The notes below the pieces were generated by a model. That model did not search any database and was not told the origin of the DNA. It saw only the letters and a program-made list of their open reading frames with translations. Both the position numbers and the translations under genes were made by a program. A stretch of DNA of 64,000 nt from Verrucomicrobiota bacterium. Its GTDB lineage: Bacteria; Chlamydiota; Chlamydiia; Chlamydiales; SM23-39. Below, piece after piece: positions 1 through 11,509 of this stretch. The stretch's first letter is position 1, and the number at the start of each line of letters is the position of its first letter. Location: contig JAGWZL010000006.1 of the NCBI GenBank assembly GCA_018968815.1, forward strand, positions 1 through 64,000. The letters are read 5' to 3'.

Positions 1-2500
1 ATCTGGACAGGAGCCGTGGGCGGCTCGGCCCCTCCGACGAACCTGATTTTTACGGGCACCACCCACCAACTCCAAATCGGCAACAACGTCACTGTAACGG
101 GCGCTAATCTATTGAGTTTGCCTATAGCCGTTTTGTTAAATGGGCCTAGCACTATGACCTACTCCGTCACCCCTTTGTCAGTGACGTTCGGATCTACTTT
201 GGATGGAGGCAATGCGCTGATCATCCAAGGAGGTTCGGGGACAGAGACCTTTACAGGTGCGGTCGGAGGGATCACCCCTCTTGCTTCATTGACTGTTGTA
301 GGAGGCAGTATTGTCCAAAGCTCCACTGTGCAGTTAACAGGCCCGCTCAGTTACACCGGATCATCGAGTGTGCATGGGAATATCACCACGAACGCTGGCT
401 CTGTAACAATGACAGGACCTGTCACATTGACTGGCTCTGTGACGATCGATACGACCAACACGAACCCTGCCGGAGCGTCCATTCTCTTTTCGGGGAGCAG
501 TTCCACTGTGAATGGGGCGCAACCTTTGACTCTCAAGGGAGGAACGGGCGGCACTGTGACGTTTGGCGGGGCGATCGGGAACTCAGTCGCTACAGGCGCT
601 GTTCTGGTGAGCAGCGCAAATGCGGTCAGTATCGGCTCTAATATCACAGCCACGTCCTTCACTATCACGCCTGCAGCTCCTGTGACCCTGGCCGGATCGA
701 GCGTCATCACGACAACCGCTGCGACAAATGGGATCAGCATCCCAGGAACGATCGATGGGACGACTTCAACGAGCCAAGCGCTGACTTTAGCTGTCAGCGG
801 CACCGATACAGCGTCTCTTTTAGCCAACGTGGGCAGTACGGTTCGGTTGGGAGCCTTAACAATCAGCACAGGCAACGCTTTTTCGATTGGCGCTTCTATG
901 ACCACAATCAATGCGAGTTCAATGACCGTCAGCGGATCGATTCCCACCACTCTCCATAATACCTCCACATTGACCATTGATACCAATGTCGGTAGCGGAT
1001 CGATCTCATTTGGCGGAACAATCAATGGAGCGACGTCGGGCGTACAGGCGCTCATCTTACACGCCGCTAATACCATTTCCTTATCGGGCAATGTGGGAAC
1101 GATAACCGCACTTGCTTCATTGACGGCGACAGGTACCGCGGTGACGCAAAGCGCCGCGGCCACTACAACGGGACCCATCAGTTATACCTCCACTTCTCCT
1201 TCTCTGATTACCATTGGCGGCAACATGACCACATCCGGCGGCACAATCGGCTTGAATGGCCCTGTCTCCATTGCCTCCGCTCCCACTTTTGATACGACGA
1301 ATGGAGGGACCTCTGCAGGAGGTGCGACGATCACGTTCAGCAGCACACTCAACGGCGCGACAAGCGCAACATTTCGCGCAGGCACCGCGGGCAACGTGAT
1401 CTGGACAGGAGCCGTGGGCGGCTCGGCCCCTCCGACGAACCTGATTTTTACGGGCACCACCCACCAACTCCAAATCGGCAACAACGTCACTGTAACGGGC
1501 GCTAACCTACTGAGTTTGCCGATCGCCGTTTTGTTAAATGGGCCTAGCACTATGACCTACTCAATGACCCCTTTGTCAGTGACGTTCGGATCCACTTTGG
1601 ATGGAGGCAATGCGCTGATCATCCAAGGAGGCTCGGGGACAGAGACCTTTACAGGTGCGATCGGAGGGATCACCCCTCTTGCTTCATTGACTGTTGTAGG
1701 CGGCAGTATTGTCCAAAGCTCCACTGTTCAGTTAACAGGCCTGCTCAGTTACACCGGATCATCGAGTTTGCATGGGAATATCACCACGAACGCTGGCTCT
1801 GTGACAATGACAGGACCTGTCACATTGAATAGCTCTGTGACGATCGATACGACCCACACGAACCCTGCCGGAGCGTCCATTCTCTTTTCGGGGGGCAGTT
1901 CCACCATTAATGGGGCGCAACCTTTGACTCTCAAGGGAGGAACGGGCGGCACCGTGACGTTTGGCGGGGCGATCGGGAACTCAGTCGCTACAGGCGCTGT
2001 TCTTGTGAGCAGTGCGAGTGCTGTCAGTATCGGCTCTAATATCACAGCCACGTCCTTCACCATCACGCCTGCAGCTCCTGTGACCCTGGCGGGATCGAGC
2101 GTCATCACGACCACCGCTGCGACAAATGGGATCAGCATCTCAGGCACGATCGATGGGACGAGTTCAACAAGTCAAGCGCTGACTTTAGCTGTCAGCGGCA
2201 CCGATACAGCGTCTCTTTTAGCCAACGTGGGAAGTACAGTTCGATTGGGAGCCTTAACAATCAGCACAGGCAACGCTTTTTCGATCGGCCCTTCTATGAC
2301 CACAATCAATGCGAGTGCAATGACCGTCAGCGGATCGATTCCAACGACTCTCAACAATACCTCTGCCCTGACCATTGACACCAACGTCCCTGGAGGATCG
2401 ATCTCATTTGGCGGAACGATCAATGGAGTGACGGCAGGCGTCCAGTCGCTCATCTTAAAAGCCGATACGACCATTTCCTTAGCTGCCAATGTGGGAACGA
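1..2500 (+). repeat. 1,398-bp in-frame tandem repeat in the exoprotein
   Basis: The window starts with ATCTGGACAGGAGCCGTGGG and the same 20 bases recur at 1399, giving a period of 1,398 bp (466 codons). The second copy follows the first with scattered substitutions to about 2500, where it diverges at the codons for 'AANVGTSPTTYLNG'. Most differences keep the frame and many are silent. Because base 1 is already inside a unit, further units probably lie upstream. Recombination between units would change protein length. Confidence 0.9.
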
Positions 2501-4443
2501 GTCCGACAACATATTTGAATGGATTCACGATTGGCAATGGAGGGACGCAATTTTCGATCGGATCGGCCATGACGCAAATTCGGGCCAATTCGATTACGAT
2601 TGGAACCACACCGACCGTTTTACAAAATGGATCTCCCTTCACCCTCAATACAAGCGATGACAACGGTTCGATTTCTTTTGCCAGCACGATCGACGGCGCT
2701 TCGTCTGGAGCGCAGGCGCTGACCTTCAACCCCGGATCTGGGAGTGTCACTGTGCAAGGAGCGATCGGCAGTTCCACGAGCCTTGGCGCGATCAATATCA
2801 CGAATGCGCTGAACTTCACAGCCTCAGGGACCGTGAATGCAACCTCTTTAACCCAAACAACAGGTTCGGGCCTCACACTCTTCCAAGGAGCATTGACCCT
2901 TTCAGGAGCGTTATCCTTGACAGGCAATCAGTTCACGATCAATGCCCCTGTCAGCGCCAGTGGAGCAACCATTGCCAATGGCGGTCTTCTCTCCATTGGG
3001 AGTGCATCCTACATGTCCTATACCGGCAATTTTCAGCAAACGGGCGGAGCCTCTTCTCAAACGGCAGGGCCTCTGATTTCGGCAAACAATATCAGTTGGA
3101 ATGCGAGCGTCGCGTTGCTAGGGAGTACTTCCATCAACTGGAGCGCTGTATCGAATATTACGATGAGCGGTGCAGTCAATGGGCCCAATGGATTGACTCT
3201 GAATGCTGGAGGGGTTGTCACTTTCAGCAGCACGGTGGGCAGCACCCCCTTGACCTCTCTGGTCGTGAACGCAACCGGCGGCATTCAGGTCGGAGGCAAT
3301 CAATCTGTATCTGCAGGTCCTATGACTTACAATGGAACCGTCACGCTGAATACGAATGCAATCTTTAGCAATCAGGGAGTGAATGCCACCACATTCTCCA
3401 CGACCGGTACATCGCTCACAGGCAATCAAAGCGCGACCCTGACAGCTCCCAATACCAGCATCTCCATCTATGGAGATGTGAACCTCTCTGCGAGCAATGG
3501 ATCTGGGCTTGCCTCAGGCAATCTGACGGCTACAAGCGGAACGGCTCTGACTGTGAATGGAAAAATTCTAGCCGTTGGAGGGAGCGCAGCGGTTGGGGGC
3601 ACAGGCGGCAATGTCAGCTTAACTTGCACAGGAGGATCGATCACCTTTAACCACATCAATACATCGGGAGGCGCTGGAACGGGCGGCGGAAACGCAGGAA
3701 ATATCACGATTCAACCGGCAGGCAACTATTCGGGAGGTTTGCCAGTGGGCATCATCGTCATCAATTCCGATTCTTCAGGCACGAGTAATCTGGTTGCATC
3801 AGCAGGCGCTGGAACTGCTGGATCGGGCGGGATCGTCACCTTATCTGCAGCGCGTGCAGGACCTGCTACAGTGGCCACCATTGCAAGCAGTGTGGGCGGC
3901 AATTCCATCACGGTGGCGTGCGATCAATTCATCATGGGTCCTTATGAAGCGATGACAGCTCTTGGCGATATTGGGATCGCGGCCGCTACGAGCGCAACGC
4001 TCGGAGATCTGGTGGCGCTCGACAGCATCACGATCCTGGCTCCTTTAGCCAATCTGCTGATTCATGGCGATGAGCAAATCTTAAGCAGCACGGGTGTTTT
4101 GTATACGAGCCCAAGCCTTCACTTCTTAGGCGGCAGCGGGTATATGAACTTTGCCACCTTAGTCCCCAGTGGACCTCTGAATGCGCAAGACTTGAATTAC
4201 TCGAGCTCTTTTTTCCGTCCGCTTCTCCTCTATGGAGATCCGATCGTCCTCAACTTCGATACCTCGCCGCTCCCACCACCATCTCCCACTCCGGCTCCTA
4301 CCACGTTCGCCTCTTCCGAATTTGTCCTCTATCAGCTCAGCGTAGACGATGCGCAGCTTTCCGACCTTTTGCCGATCTACGAAGTCCTTTGCCCTCCTCT
4401 GTATCGACATAAAAGCGATCGCAACTGCCGTAAGTTTCTGTAA
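1..4443 (+). CDS. TpsA-like repetitive exoprotein, 5' partial
   Basis: The reading frame is open from base 1 and ends with TAA at 4441-4443, so the gene starts before the window. At least 1,480 residues are visible. They are rich in Gly, Ser, Thr, Asn and Val, nearly free of Cys, and built of short strands with turns such as 'GGSGTETFTG' and 'LDGGNALIIQGG'. This is the look of a right-handed beta-helix as in filamentous-haemagglutinin-type exoproteins. A 1,398-bp repeat is present at least twice. The end (about residue 1430 on) is Pro-rich, followed by a short basic tail. The next gene encodes a TpsB-type transporter, so I infer a two-partner secretion substrate exposed on or released from the cell. 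The N-terminal secretion domain that would prove this lies outside the window. Confidence 0.72.
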   Translation: MWTGAVGGSAPPTNLIFTGTTHQLQIGNNVTVTGANLLSLPIAVLLNGPSTMTYSVTPLSVTFGSTLDGGNALIIQGGSGTETFTGAVGGITPLASLTVVGGSIVQSSTVQLTGPLSYTGSSSVHGNITTNAGSVTMTGPVTLTGSVTIDTTNTNPAGASILFSGSSSTVNGAQPLTLKGGTGGTVTFGGAIGNSVATGAVLVSSANAVSIGSNITATSFTITPAAPVTLAGSSVITTTAATNGISIPGTIDGTTSTSQALTLAVSGTDTASLLANVGSTVRLGALTISTGNAFSIGASMTTINASSMTVSGSIPTTLHNTSTLTIDTNVGSGSISFGGTINGATSGVQALILHAANTISLSGNVGTITALASLTATGTAVTQSAAATTTGPISYTSTSPSLITIGGNMTTSGGTIGLNGPVSIASAPTFDTTNGGTSAGGATITFSSTLNGATSATFRAGTAGNVIWTGAVGGSAPPTNLIFTGTTHQLQIGNNVTVTGANLLSLPIAVLLNGPSTMTYSMTPLSVTFGSTLDGGNALIIQGGSGTETFTGAIGGITPLASLTVVGGSIVQSSTVQLTGLLSYTGSSSLHGNITTNAGSVTMTGPVTLNSSVTIDTTHTNPAGASILFSGGSSTINGAQPLTLKGGTGGTVTFGGAIGNSVATGAVLVSSASAVSIGSNITATSFTITPAAPVTLAGSSVITTTAATNGISISGTIDGTSSTSQALTLAVSGTDTASLLANVGSTVRLGALTISTGNAFSIGPSMTTINASAMTVSGSIPTTLNNTSALTIDTNVPGGSISFGGTINGVTAGVQSLILKADTTISLAANVGTSPTTYLNGFTIGNGGTQFSIGSAMTQIRANSITIGTTPTVLQNGSPFTLNTSDDNGSISFASTIDGASSGAQALTFNPGSGSVTVQGAIGSSTSLGAINITNALNFTASGTVNATSLTQTTGSGLTLFQGALTLSGALSLTGNQFTINAPVSASGATIANGGLLSIGSASYMSYTGNFQQTGGASSQTAGPLISANNISWNASVALLGSTSINWSAVSNITMSGAVNGPNGLTLNAGGVVTFSSTVGSTPLTSLVVNATGGIQVGGNQSVSAGPMTYNGTVTLNTNAIFSNQGVNATTFSTTGTSLTGNQSATLTAPNTSISIYGDVNLSASNGSGLASGNLTATSGTALTVNGKILAVGGSAAVGGTGGNVSLTCTGGSITFNHINTSGGAGTGGGNAGNITIQPAGNYSGGLPVGIIVINSDSSGTSNLVASAGAGTAGSGGIVTLSAARAGPATVATIASSVGGNSITVACDQFIMGPYEAMTALGDIGIAAATSATLGDLVALDSITILAPLANLLIHGDEQILSSTGVLYTSPSLHFLGGSGYMNFATLVPSGPLNAQDLNYSSSFFRPLLLYGDPIVLNFDTSPLPPPSPTPAPTTFASSEFVLYQLSVDDAQLSDLLPIYEVLCPPLYRHKSDRNCRKFL

Positions 4444-4467
4444 AAAATTTTTTTAGTTTGTTATTGT

Positions 4468-6126
4468 GTGAATCAAATGTTAATCAGAACCATTTTCATC
4501 CTGATTGCCTCTGTGAGTCTTTTTGCACAATGCCCTCAGGAGCTGTTCACAGATCCGGTCCCAGTCTCTCAGCTCTCCATTCGTGGGATTGTGTTGGTGA
4601 CAGATCGCAATCGACTGTTGAGCAAAGAGGAGCTCAGATCGATTCGAGAGTTGCATGTGATGGGGGTGCAAATTCCGGGTTCGTATAGCAAATTTCAGTA
4701 TGCGGTGCAACAATATGTAGGGCAGGCGTTGAATGATGAGACGTTGCAGCGCTTAAAGCGGACGCTCTACGAGTATTTTCGCGGGTGCGAGCATCCTTTC
4801 GTGACCATCGGCGTGCCGGAGCAAGATTTCTCTGAGGGAGTTGTGCAAGTGGTTGTGCAAGAGAGCAAATTGGGGAAAGTTTCGGTCGTAGGCAACCACT
4901 GGCTGCCGGCCAAACGGGTTTCTAAATATTTTGATCTGAAGTTGGGGCAGCCCATATGTTGCAATGAGATTTCAAAGGATCTCAACTTTGTCAACCGCAA
5001 TCCATTTAGACGCGTGAGCGTTGCGTATACGCCAGGCAGCGAGCGCAATACAACCGATGTGATTTTAGAGGTCCAAGATCGTCGTCCCTATCGATTCTAT
5101 GTGGGATTTGACAATTCGGGCGTCGTCACAACGGGAAGGCAAAGGGTTTTTGCGGGGTTTAGTTGGGATCAGGTGTTTAATCTCGATCATACTTTTTTTT
5201 ATCAATATACGACCAATTACGACATCAAGAGATTTCATGCGAACACCTTGCAATATATGGTGATGTTGCCGAAAGAAACGATTCTCAATTTGTATGGTGG
5301 ATTTTCGATTGTGCATGCCGATCTTCCGAATCCCGCTCGTCATAATAAAGGAACGAACGCTCAAGTTTCTGCTCGTTATCATGTGCCTATCACTCCTGCG
5401 CGTAGCTTCACGCAAGAATGGATTGTTGGCTTTGATTGGAAAAATACGAATAATACAATGGAGTTTGTCGATGCGGCTCCTCGGTTTGGCCACACCGTGA
5501 ATCTCACGCAATTTGTCATTGGCTACCAATGGGGATGGGACAGGGGCTCCAATTTCATTCGGTCTGGGGTCGAAACGCTGTTTTCTCCTGCGCAATGGCT
5601 TTCGAATCAAACGGATGCCGATTTCCAAACGTTAAGACCTGGCGCCAATAATACATGGGTGTATGCGGTTTGCTTTTTCAACTATCGCAGGGCGCTGCCT
5701 CGGTCGACCTCTTACGTCTTTTTCATGCGTGGCCAATGGTCCTCCACAGCTCTTTTGCCGAGCGAACAGCTGGGCATCGGCGGATATGACACAGTCCGTG
5801 GCTACGACCAGAGACAATATAATGCAGACAACGGGTTTTATCTCAGCAACGAGTTCCATACGGCGCCTTTTACTTTGATCCGCACAAAAAAAAGTTCTGA
5901 TAAAATCTACCTGCTCGCCTTTCTCGATTTAGGCTACGGGATGGACAAAGTCGCAGTGACAGGGGTGAAGCCCCATGATTTTCTCATGGGGATAGGTCCG
6001 GGCATTCGCTATTTTTGGAATCCCTATGTGGATGGCCGACTGGACGTAGGGTTTAAGTTGCACAACCAAGCGTCCTTTACAGGAGGGTCCCCCATGGTTC
6101 AGTTTAGTTTCGTCGGCAGTTATTAG
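4468..6126 (+). CDS. TpsB/ShlB-FhaC family outer membrane transporter
   Basis: Omp85-superfamily pore for two-partner secretion. It has a hydrophobic N-terminal signal (about residues 4-20), POTRA-like regions (about 33-130 and 135-205, the second starting 'LGKVSVVGNHWLP'), then a beta-barrel rich in aromatic and Gly residues to the last residue, Tyr552. The conserved loop-6 motif VRGY is at residues 443-446 ('GGYDTVRGYD'), the hallmark separating these proteins from ordinary porins. Length of about 550 is normal for the family. A GTG start at 4468 or ATG at 4477 both fit, and no strong RBS is seen. It follows the exoprotein gene by 24 bp, so the two are probably one operon (tpsA-tpsB). The stop codon overlaps an inverted repeat. 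Confidence 0.85.
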   Translation: MNQMLIRTIFILIASVSLFAQCPQELFTDPVPVSQLSIRGIVLVTDRNRLLSKEELRSIRELHVMGVQIPGSYSKFQYAVQQYVGQALNDETLQRLKRTLYEYFRGCEHPFVTIGVPEQDFSEGVVQVVVQESKLGKVSVVGNHWLPAKRVSKYFDLKLGQPICCNEISKDLNFVNRNPFRRVSVAYTPGSERNTTDVILEVQDRRPYRFYVGFDNSGVVTTGRQRVFAGFSWDQVFNLDHTFFYQYTTNYDIKRFHANTLQYMVMLPKETILNLYGGFSIVHADLPNPARHNKGTNAQVSARYHVPITPARSFTQEWIVGFDWKNTNNTMEFVDAAPRFGHTVNLTQFVIGYQWGWDRGSNFIRSGVETLFSPAQWLSNQTDADFQTLRPGANNTWVYAVCFFNYRRALPRSTSYVFFMRGQWSSTALLPSEQLGIGGYDTVRGYDQRQYNADNGFYLSNEFHTAPFTLIRTKKSSDKIYLLAFLDLGYGMDKVAVTGVKPHDFLMGIGPGIRYFWNPYVDGRLDVGFKLHNQASFTGGSPMVQFSFVGSY

Positions 6127-6165
6127 AGGGTGCCTACAAAGTAAGAGTACTTTGTAGACACCCTC
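6126..6165. repeat. Inverted repeat family A, short form
   Basis: An 18-bp arm GAGGGTGCCTACAAAGTA, a 4-base loop and the inverted arm (one mismatch) form a 40-bp hairpin whose first base is the last base of the tpsB stop codon TAG. The same arms bound a 107-bp element at 50235-50341. It may act as the tpsB terminator. I read it as a deleted form of a small non-autonomous element. Confidence 0.75.
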
Positions 6166-6167
6166 GC

Positions 6168-6188
6168 AATGTAAAGCCGCTTTACATT
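6168..6188. repeat. Palindrome P, copy 1
   Basis: Perfect palindrome with core ATGTAAAGCNGCTTTACAT (N = C here), two bases after repeat A. Four more copies are at 16373, 25131, 33394 and 44780. Confidence 0.85.
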
Positions 6189-6258
6189 ATACACAAAAAA
6201 ATTCAAGAGTTGGCCAAAAACCACGACTGAGGTGAGGTCTTTTTACTCGTGGCAAGGT

Positions 6259-6393
6259 CAACGGTAGGAACGATACAACGATAAGAACGATAAAAAATTT
6301 ACGGAGAAGTCAAAACGGTATTGGTTCCTCGGAAGCTTTTTCCTCATCTCTTCTTTTTTCATCGTTCTTATCGTTGTATCGTTCCTACCGTTG
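6259..6393. repeat. Inverted repeat element family D (135 bp)
   Basis: The arms begin CAACGGTAGGAACGATACAA and are inverted-identical over 33 bp (6259-6291 against 6361-6393), followed by near-matching A/T runs. About 70 bp lie between them. No coding sequence is inside. The shape is that of a MITE, or a long-stem transcribed repeat. Only one copy is seen in this window. Confidence 0.75.
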
Positions 6394-6674
6394 ATGCTGG
6401 CCATGGATGCACACAGTTCAGGTCACAGCTCCGGGTGCTCCTATAGCGCGAAATTTGTCCCTTACCCGGCTCCTCAGTGACTGGCCTAACGCTGATTCTG
6501 TCGCAAGGCTCGAAAGCACTGCAAAAAAACCCATGATGGCCGCCCATCACATTCTTGTTTGTGTTGAACTCTAAGCTGCGCTTTTTCTCGTTCGTCCAAA
6601 AAATGCATCAAACCATTATGCAGTCAAGCAAATTTTTTGGCACCTAAATTCTTCATCCACGAAGGGTATACATT
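6394..6674. other. Noncoding stretch with a possible folded RNA segment
   Basis: No convincing gene. Around 6417-6485 there are paired segments (GTCAC with GTGAC, CCGGGT with ACCCGG) that could fold on either strand. I see no tRNA, tmRNA, SRP or RNase P signature. The enolase gene ends at 6675. Confidence 0.4.
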
Positions 6675-8987
<2,313 letters not shown>

Positions 8988-8998
<11 letters not shown>

Positions 8999-9698
8999 GT
9001 GGGTTCCTCATTACATACAGCAAAATGGCGCCCGTTGCAGCCACATTGAGAGATTCGACCTCGCTGCGCATGGGAAGGGTGATTTTCTTGGCAGTTTTCC
9101 ATATGCGCGCGCCGTGCCCCTCGCTGCTCAAAATCAGTCCGAGCGGCGTTTCGACATGGCCGAGCGGCCCTCCATCCAAATCGGCTGCATAAAGATGCAG
9201 GCGCATCTCCTCAATGTCTCTCATGTCCATATAGGCAAAAGGAAGATGAAACTGGGCCCCTTTCCCCGCTCGGAGCGCTTTATCATTGAATGGATCCACC
9301 GTGCCCGGAGTCAAAATAACCCCCTCCCATCCCAAGGCAAGGGCTGTGCGCAGTAGAGTGCCTAAGTTGCCCGGGTCTGCAATTTGATCCAGAATCAACA
9401 CCCACTGCTTCCCTTTGAGATCTTGGGGCTGCGGGAGCGCAATCTCGGCTGCAAAACCATCGGGCGCTTGCAACCCAGTGATCTTTTTTAAAATCTCTTT
9501 TGGGACAATCACCTGCTCTCGGCAGGCGATCGAGGAGGGTTCAACGGTGATCAGCACCTCAATCGGCAGTTCGGCGACCATTTTCTTACCAGCGATGAGA
9601 AGGCGTTGAGCCTGTTCGCGATAGGTCTTATTTGTCCTAAGTTCAAACCAATGTTTGACAAGAGGGTGTTGTAAGCTCGTGATCTTTTTTGCTACCAT
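8988..9698 (-). CDS. SpoU/TrmH-family RNA 2'-O-methyltransferase
   Basis: SPOUT-class, SAM-dependent ribose methyltransferase, probably acting on rRNA or tRNA. All three family motifs are visible: motif 1 'NLGTLLRTA' (about residue 113), motif 2 'LILSSEGHG' and motif 3 'LPMRSEVESLNVAATGAI', which form the knotted SAM site. The N-terminal 'ITSLQHPLVKHW' resembles the substrate-binding domain of RlmB/TsnR-like enzymes. The exact target base is not predictable. It is first in a methylase-rsgA-eno operon. The start lies only 10 bases from the divergent rsbU start. Confidence 0.88.
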
Positions 9699-9708
9699 CC
9701 AAACCAGT

Positions 9709-11280
9709 ATGTCCGATTCTTCAATAACAAAAAAGTCTCATCCGTCTGGCTCTTTGGCGCGCCGCGTTGCGATGATCGTCATCTTGCTTTTGGTGATCCC
9801 CCTTTTTTTAGAGACCTTTTTCCTGTACCGGCATGAATATCGGCAACGTGAGCGCGCGGTGATCGATGACCTCAAATGGCTCGCGGTCGAAAGGGCTTTT
9901 TTCATTGATGAGATGTTGGAGATGGACTGGAACCTTCTTGAGCAGCCGTCCATGCAGGCCGCGGCTGAGAGGATCCCATTGCCGCCCAATGCGCGGGATC
10001 GATTTATCGCTCTGAGCAAGAGCCGGCAAGCGATGCTGGCCGGGATTGCGATCTCCTCGACCGATGGGCTTGTGTTGCCGATTCCCTTTACTGTCATCGG
10101 CAAAGATTTGCCGCGCGCCTATCCCATCCGCATCGCTCTTCTCAATGCGGAAGGCGCAATTCTTTGGGAGAGCGCATCGGCTGCAGGGGAGGCGCTTTCC
10201 GCCGAAGGCCCGATTGACAATACAGGGATCGATGTGCAGCTGAGTGTGGATCAGCAAACGATCCGAAGTCTGCATCTGCAATCGTATTATTTACATTTTG
10301 CGGCTCTCGTCGTTTTTGTGGGCCTTCTTGGATGCGGCGCTGTCTACCTTTTTACGTGGCGCACGGCCAGGCCGCTGCGCCATTTGTGTAAAACGATGGA
10401 GCGGGTCTCGGATGGGGCATCGCACGCTCGCTATACGCCAGACTGGATGGGATTTGAGATTAATGCGTTGGGGCTTCAATTCAACGAGGCGTTGGATGGA
10501 CTGCTGCGCCATGCTGGCGAGGCCGAACGGGAACGGCTCCATCGAGAGCGGCTCGCCCAAGAGTTCAGCATCGGCCATGAAATTCAGGCCAGTTTGTTGC
10601 CCACCCACATTCCCGGATTTGCAGGGCTCGATCTTGCATCCGCCTATTTAGCGGCGAAAGAGGTGAATGGCGATTTTTACGATCTATTTGTTTTGCCCAA
10701 CGGGCAATTGCTCATAGCCATTTGCGATACGGCGGGCAAAGGGATATCGGCCTGTCTTTTTTCATTGGGGCTGCGCAGTATCCTGCGCTCACTGGCCAGC
10801 ACATCGTTAAGCCTCTCGGAATTGGTCAGAAAAGCCAACGATCTCTATCTCATCGATGCGCAGCAGACGTCGATGTTTTCTACAGCATGGATCGGATTTT
10901 TTGATCCCCAAACCCAACAATTGACCTATTGCAGTCAAGGACATCCGCCTGCACTGCTCGCGAGAGGAGCTCAGCTCGAAGAGCTTTGGACAGAAGGGAT
11001 CGCCTTAGGAGCCAGCAAAATGGATCAGATCGCCACTCGCAAGATCACCTTAAAACAGGGAGATTTTCTCGTCCTTTATACGGATGGGATTGTCGAGGCG
11101 CACAACCCTGCCCATCAATTATATGGCAAACAAAGACTCCATGAACGGTTGATGATCAAACAAAAAGCCTCGGCGCAACAAATCGCAGATCAAATCCTCG
11201 AAGATGTGCAGCTGTTCACGCAAGGAGCGCCGCAGCATGACGACATCACTTTAATCGTGATAAAAATACTACCCCGCTAG
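9709..11280 (+). CDS. rsbU: RsbU-type membrane PP2C phosphatase
   Basis: Sensor phosphatase of a partner-switching (anti-sigma factor antagonist) pathway. It has TM1 (about residues 20-40), an extracytoplasmic sensor domain (about 41-210), TM2 (about 215-240), a HAMP linker ('RTARPLRHLCKTMERV') and a SpoIIE/PP2C domain with metal ligands in 'VNGDFYD', 'CDTAGKGISA', 'YTDGIVEA' and 'HDDITLIV'. In Chlamydia trachomatis RsbU (CT588) sits beside eno, as here, and is thought to sense a metabolite. I chose ATG 9709. The longer TTG start would overlap the divergent gene. The last residues 'ILPR' and the TAG stop lie at the end of an inverted repeat (family B). Confidence 0.93.
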   Translation: MSDSSITKKSHPSGSLARRVAMIVILLLVIPLFLETFFLYRHEYRQRERAVIDDLKWLAVERAFFIDEMLEMDWNLLEQPSMQAAAERIPLPPNARDRFIALSKSRQAMLAGIAISSTDGLVLPIPFTVIGKDLPRAYPIRIALLNAEGAILWESASAAGEALSAEGPIDNTGIDVQLSVDQQTIRSLHLQSYYLHFAALVVFVGLLGCGAVYLFTWRTARPLRHLCKTMERVSDGASHARYTPDWMGFEINALGLQFNEALDGLLRHAGEAERERLHRERLAQEFSIGHEIQASLLPTHIPGFAGLDLASAYLAAKEVNGDFYDLFVLPNGQLLIAICDTAGKGISACLFSLGLRSILRSLASTSLSLSELVRKANDLYLIDAQQTSMFSTAWIGFFDPQTQQLTYCSQGHPPALLARGAQLEELWTEGIALGASKMDQIATRKITLKQGDFLVLYTDGIVEAHNPAHQLYGKQRLHERLMIKQKASAQQIADQILEDVQLFTQGAPQHDDITLIVIKILPR

Positions 11281-11430
11281 GCAAATAGGTGATAAAGAGC
11301 GCTAGCGAGGCAAAGCCAAATCGACTCTTTGTGCGCGGGACAGTGTTCTTGTACCACGACCCGCGCACAAAGAGTCGATTTGGCAAAGCCGTAGCAAGCT
11401 ATTTATCACCTATTTGTCTAGCGGGGTAGT
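11268..11430. mobile_element. MITE-like inverted repeat, family B (163 bp)
   Basis: The ends are ACTACCCCGCTAG and its inverse, and the arms continue almost to the centre (CAAATAGGTGATAAA; GCCAAATCGACTCTTTGTG), leaving a loop of about 20 bases. The element is flanked by AAAAT on both sides (11263-11267 and 11431-11435), a likely 5-bp target duplication. It carries no gene, so it must have been moved by a transposase encoded elsewhere. Its left end supplies the rsbU stop codon. A half copy lies at 61966. Confidence 0.85.
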
Positions 11431-11509
11431 AAAATAATTCTTTTTATCGTTGAAAAATAAATACAGATGTCGCATGGACAAAAGTATTGCTACACCCAAA
11501 GGAGGAAAC

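Noticed and set aside
351..2927. Long open frames on the minus strand opposite the exoprotein gene
   Set aside because: They arise from the biased codon use of the Gly/Ser/Thr repeats, recur with each repeat unit, and give Val/Pro/Leu-rich sequences with no RBS or family likeness.
1..4443. CRISPR or satellite array
   Set aside because: The repeats are 1.4 kb, in frame and protein coding; there are no short spaced repeats.
6188..6215. Possible remnant of repeat C (TATACACAAAAAAATTCAAG...)
   Set aside because: Similarity to the C end is partial and A-rich, so it could be chance.
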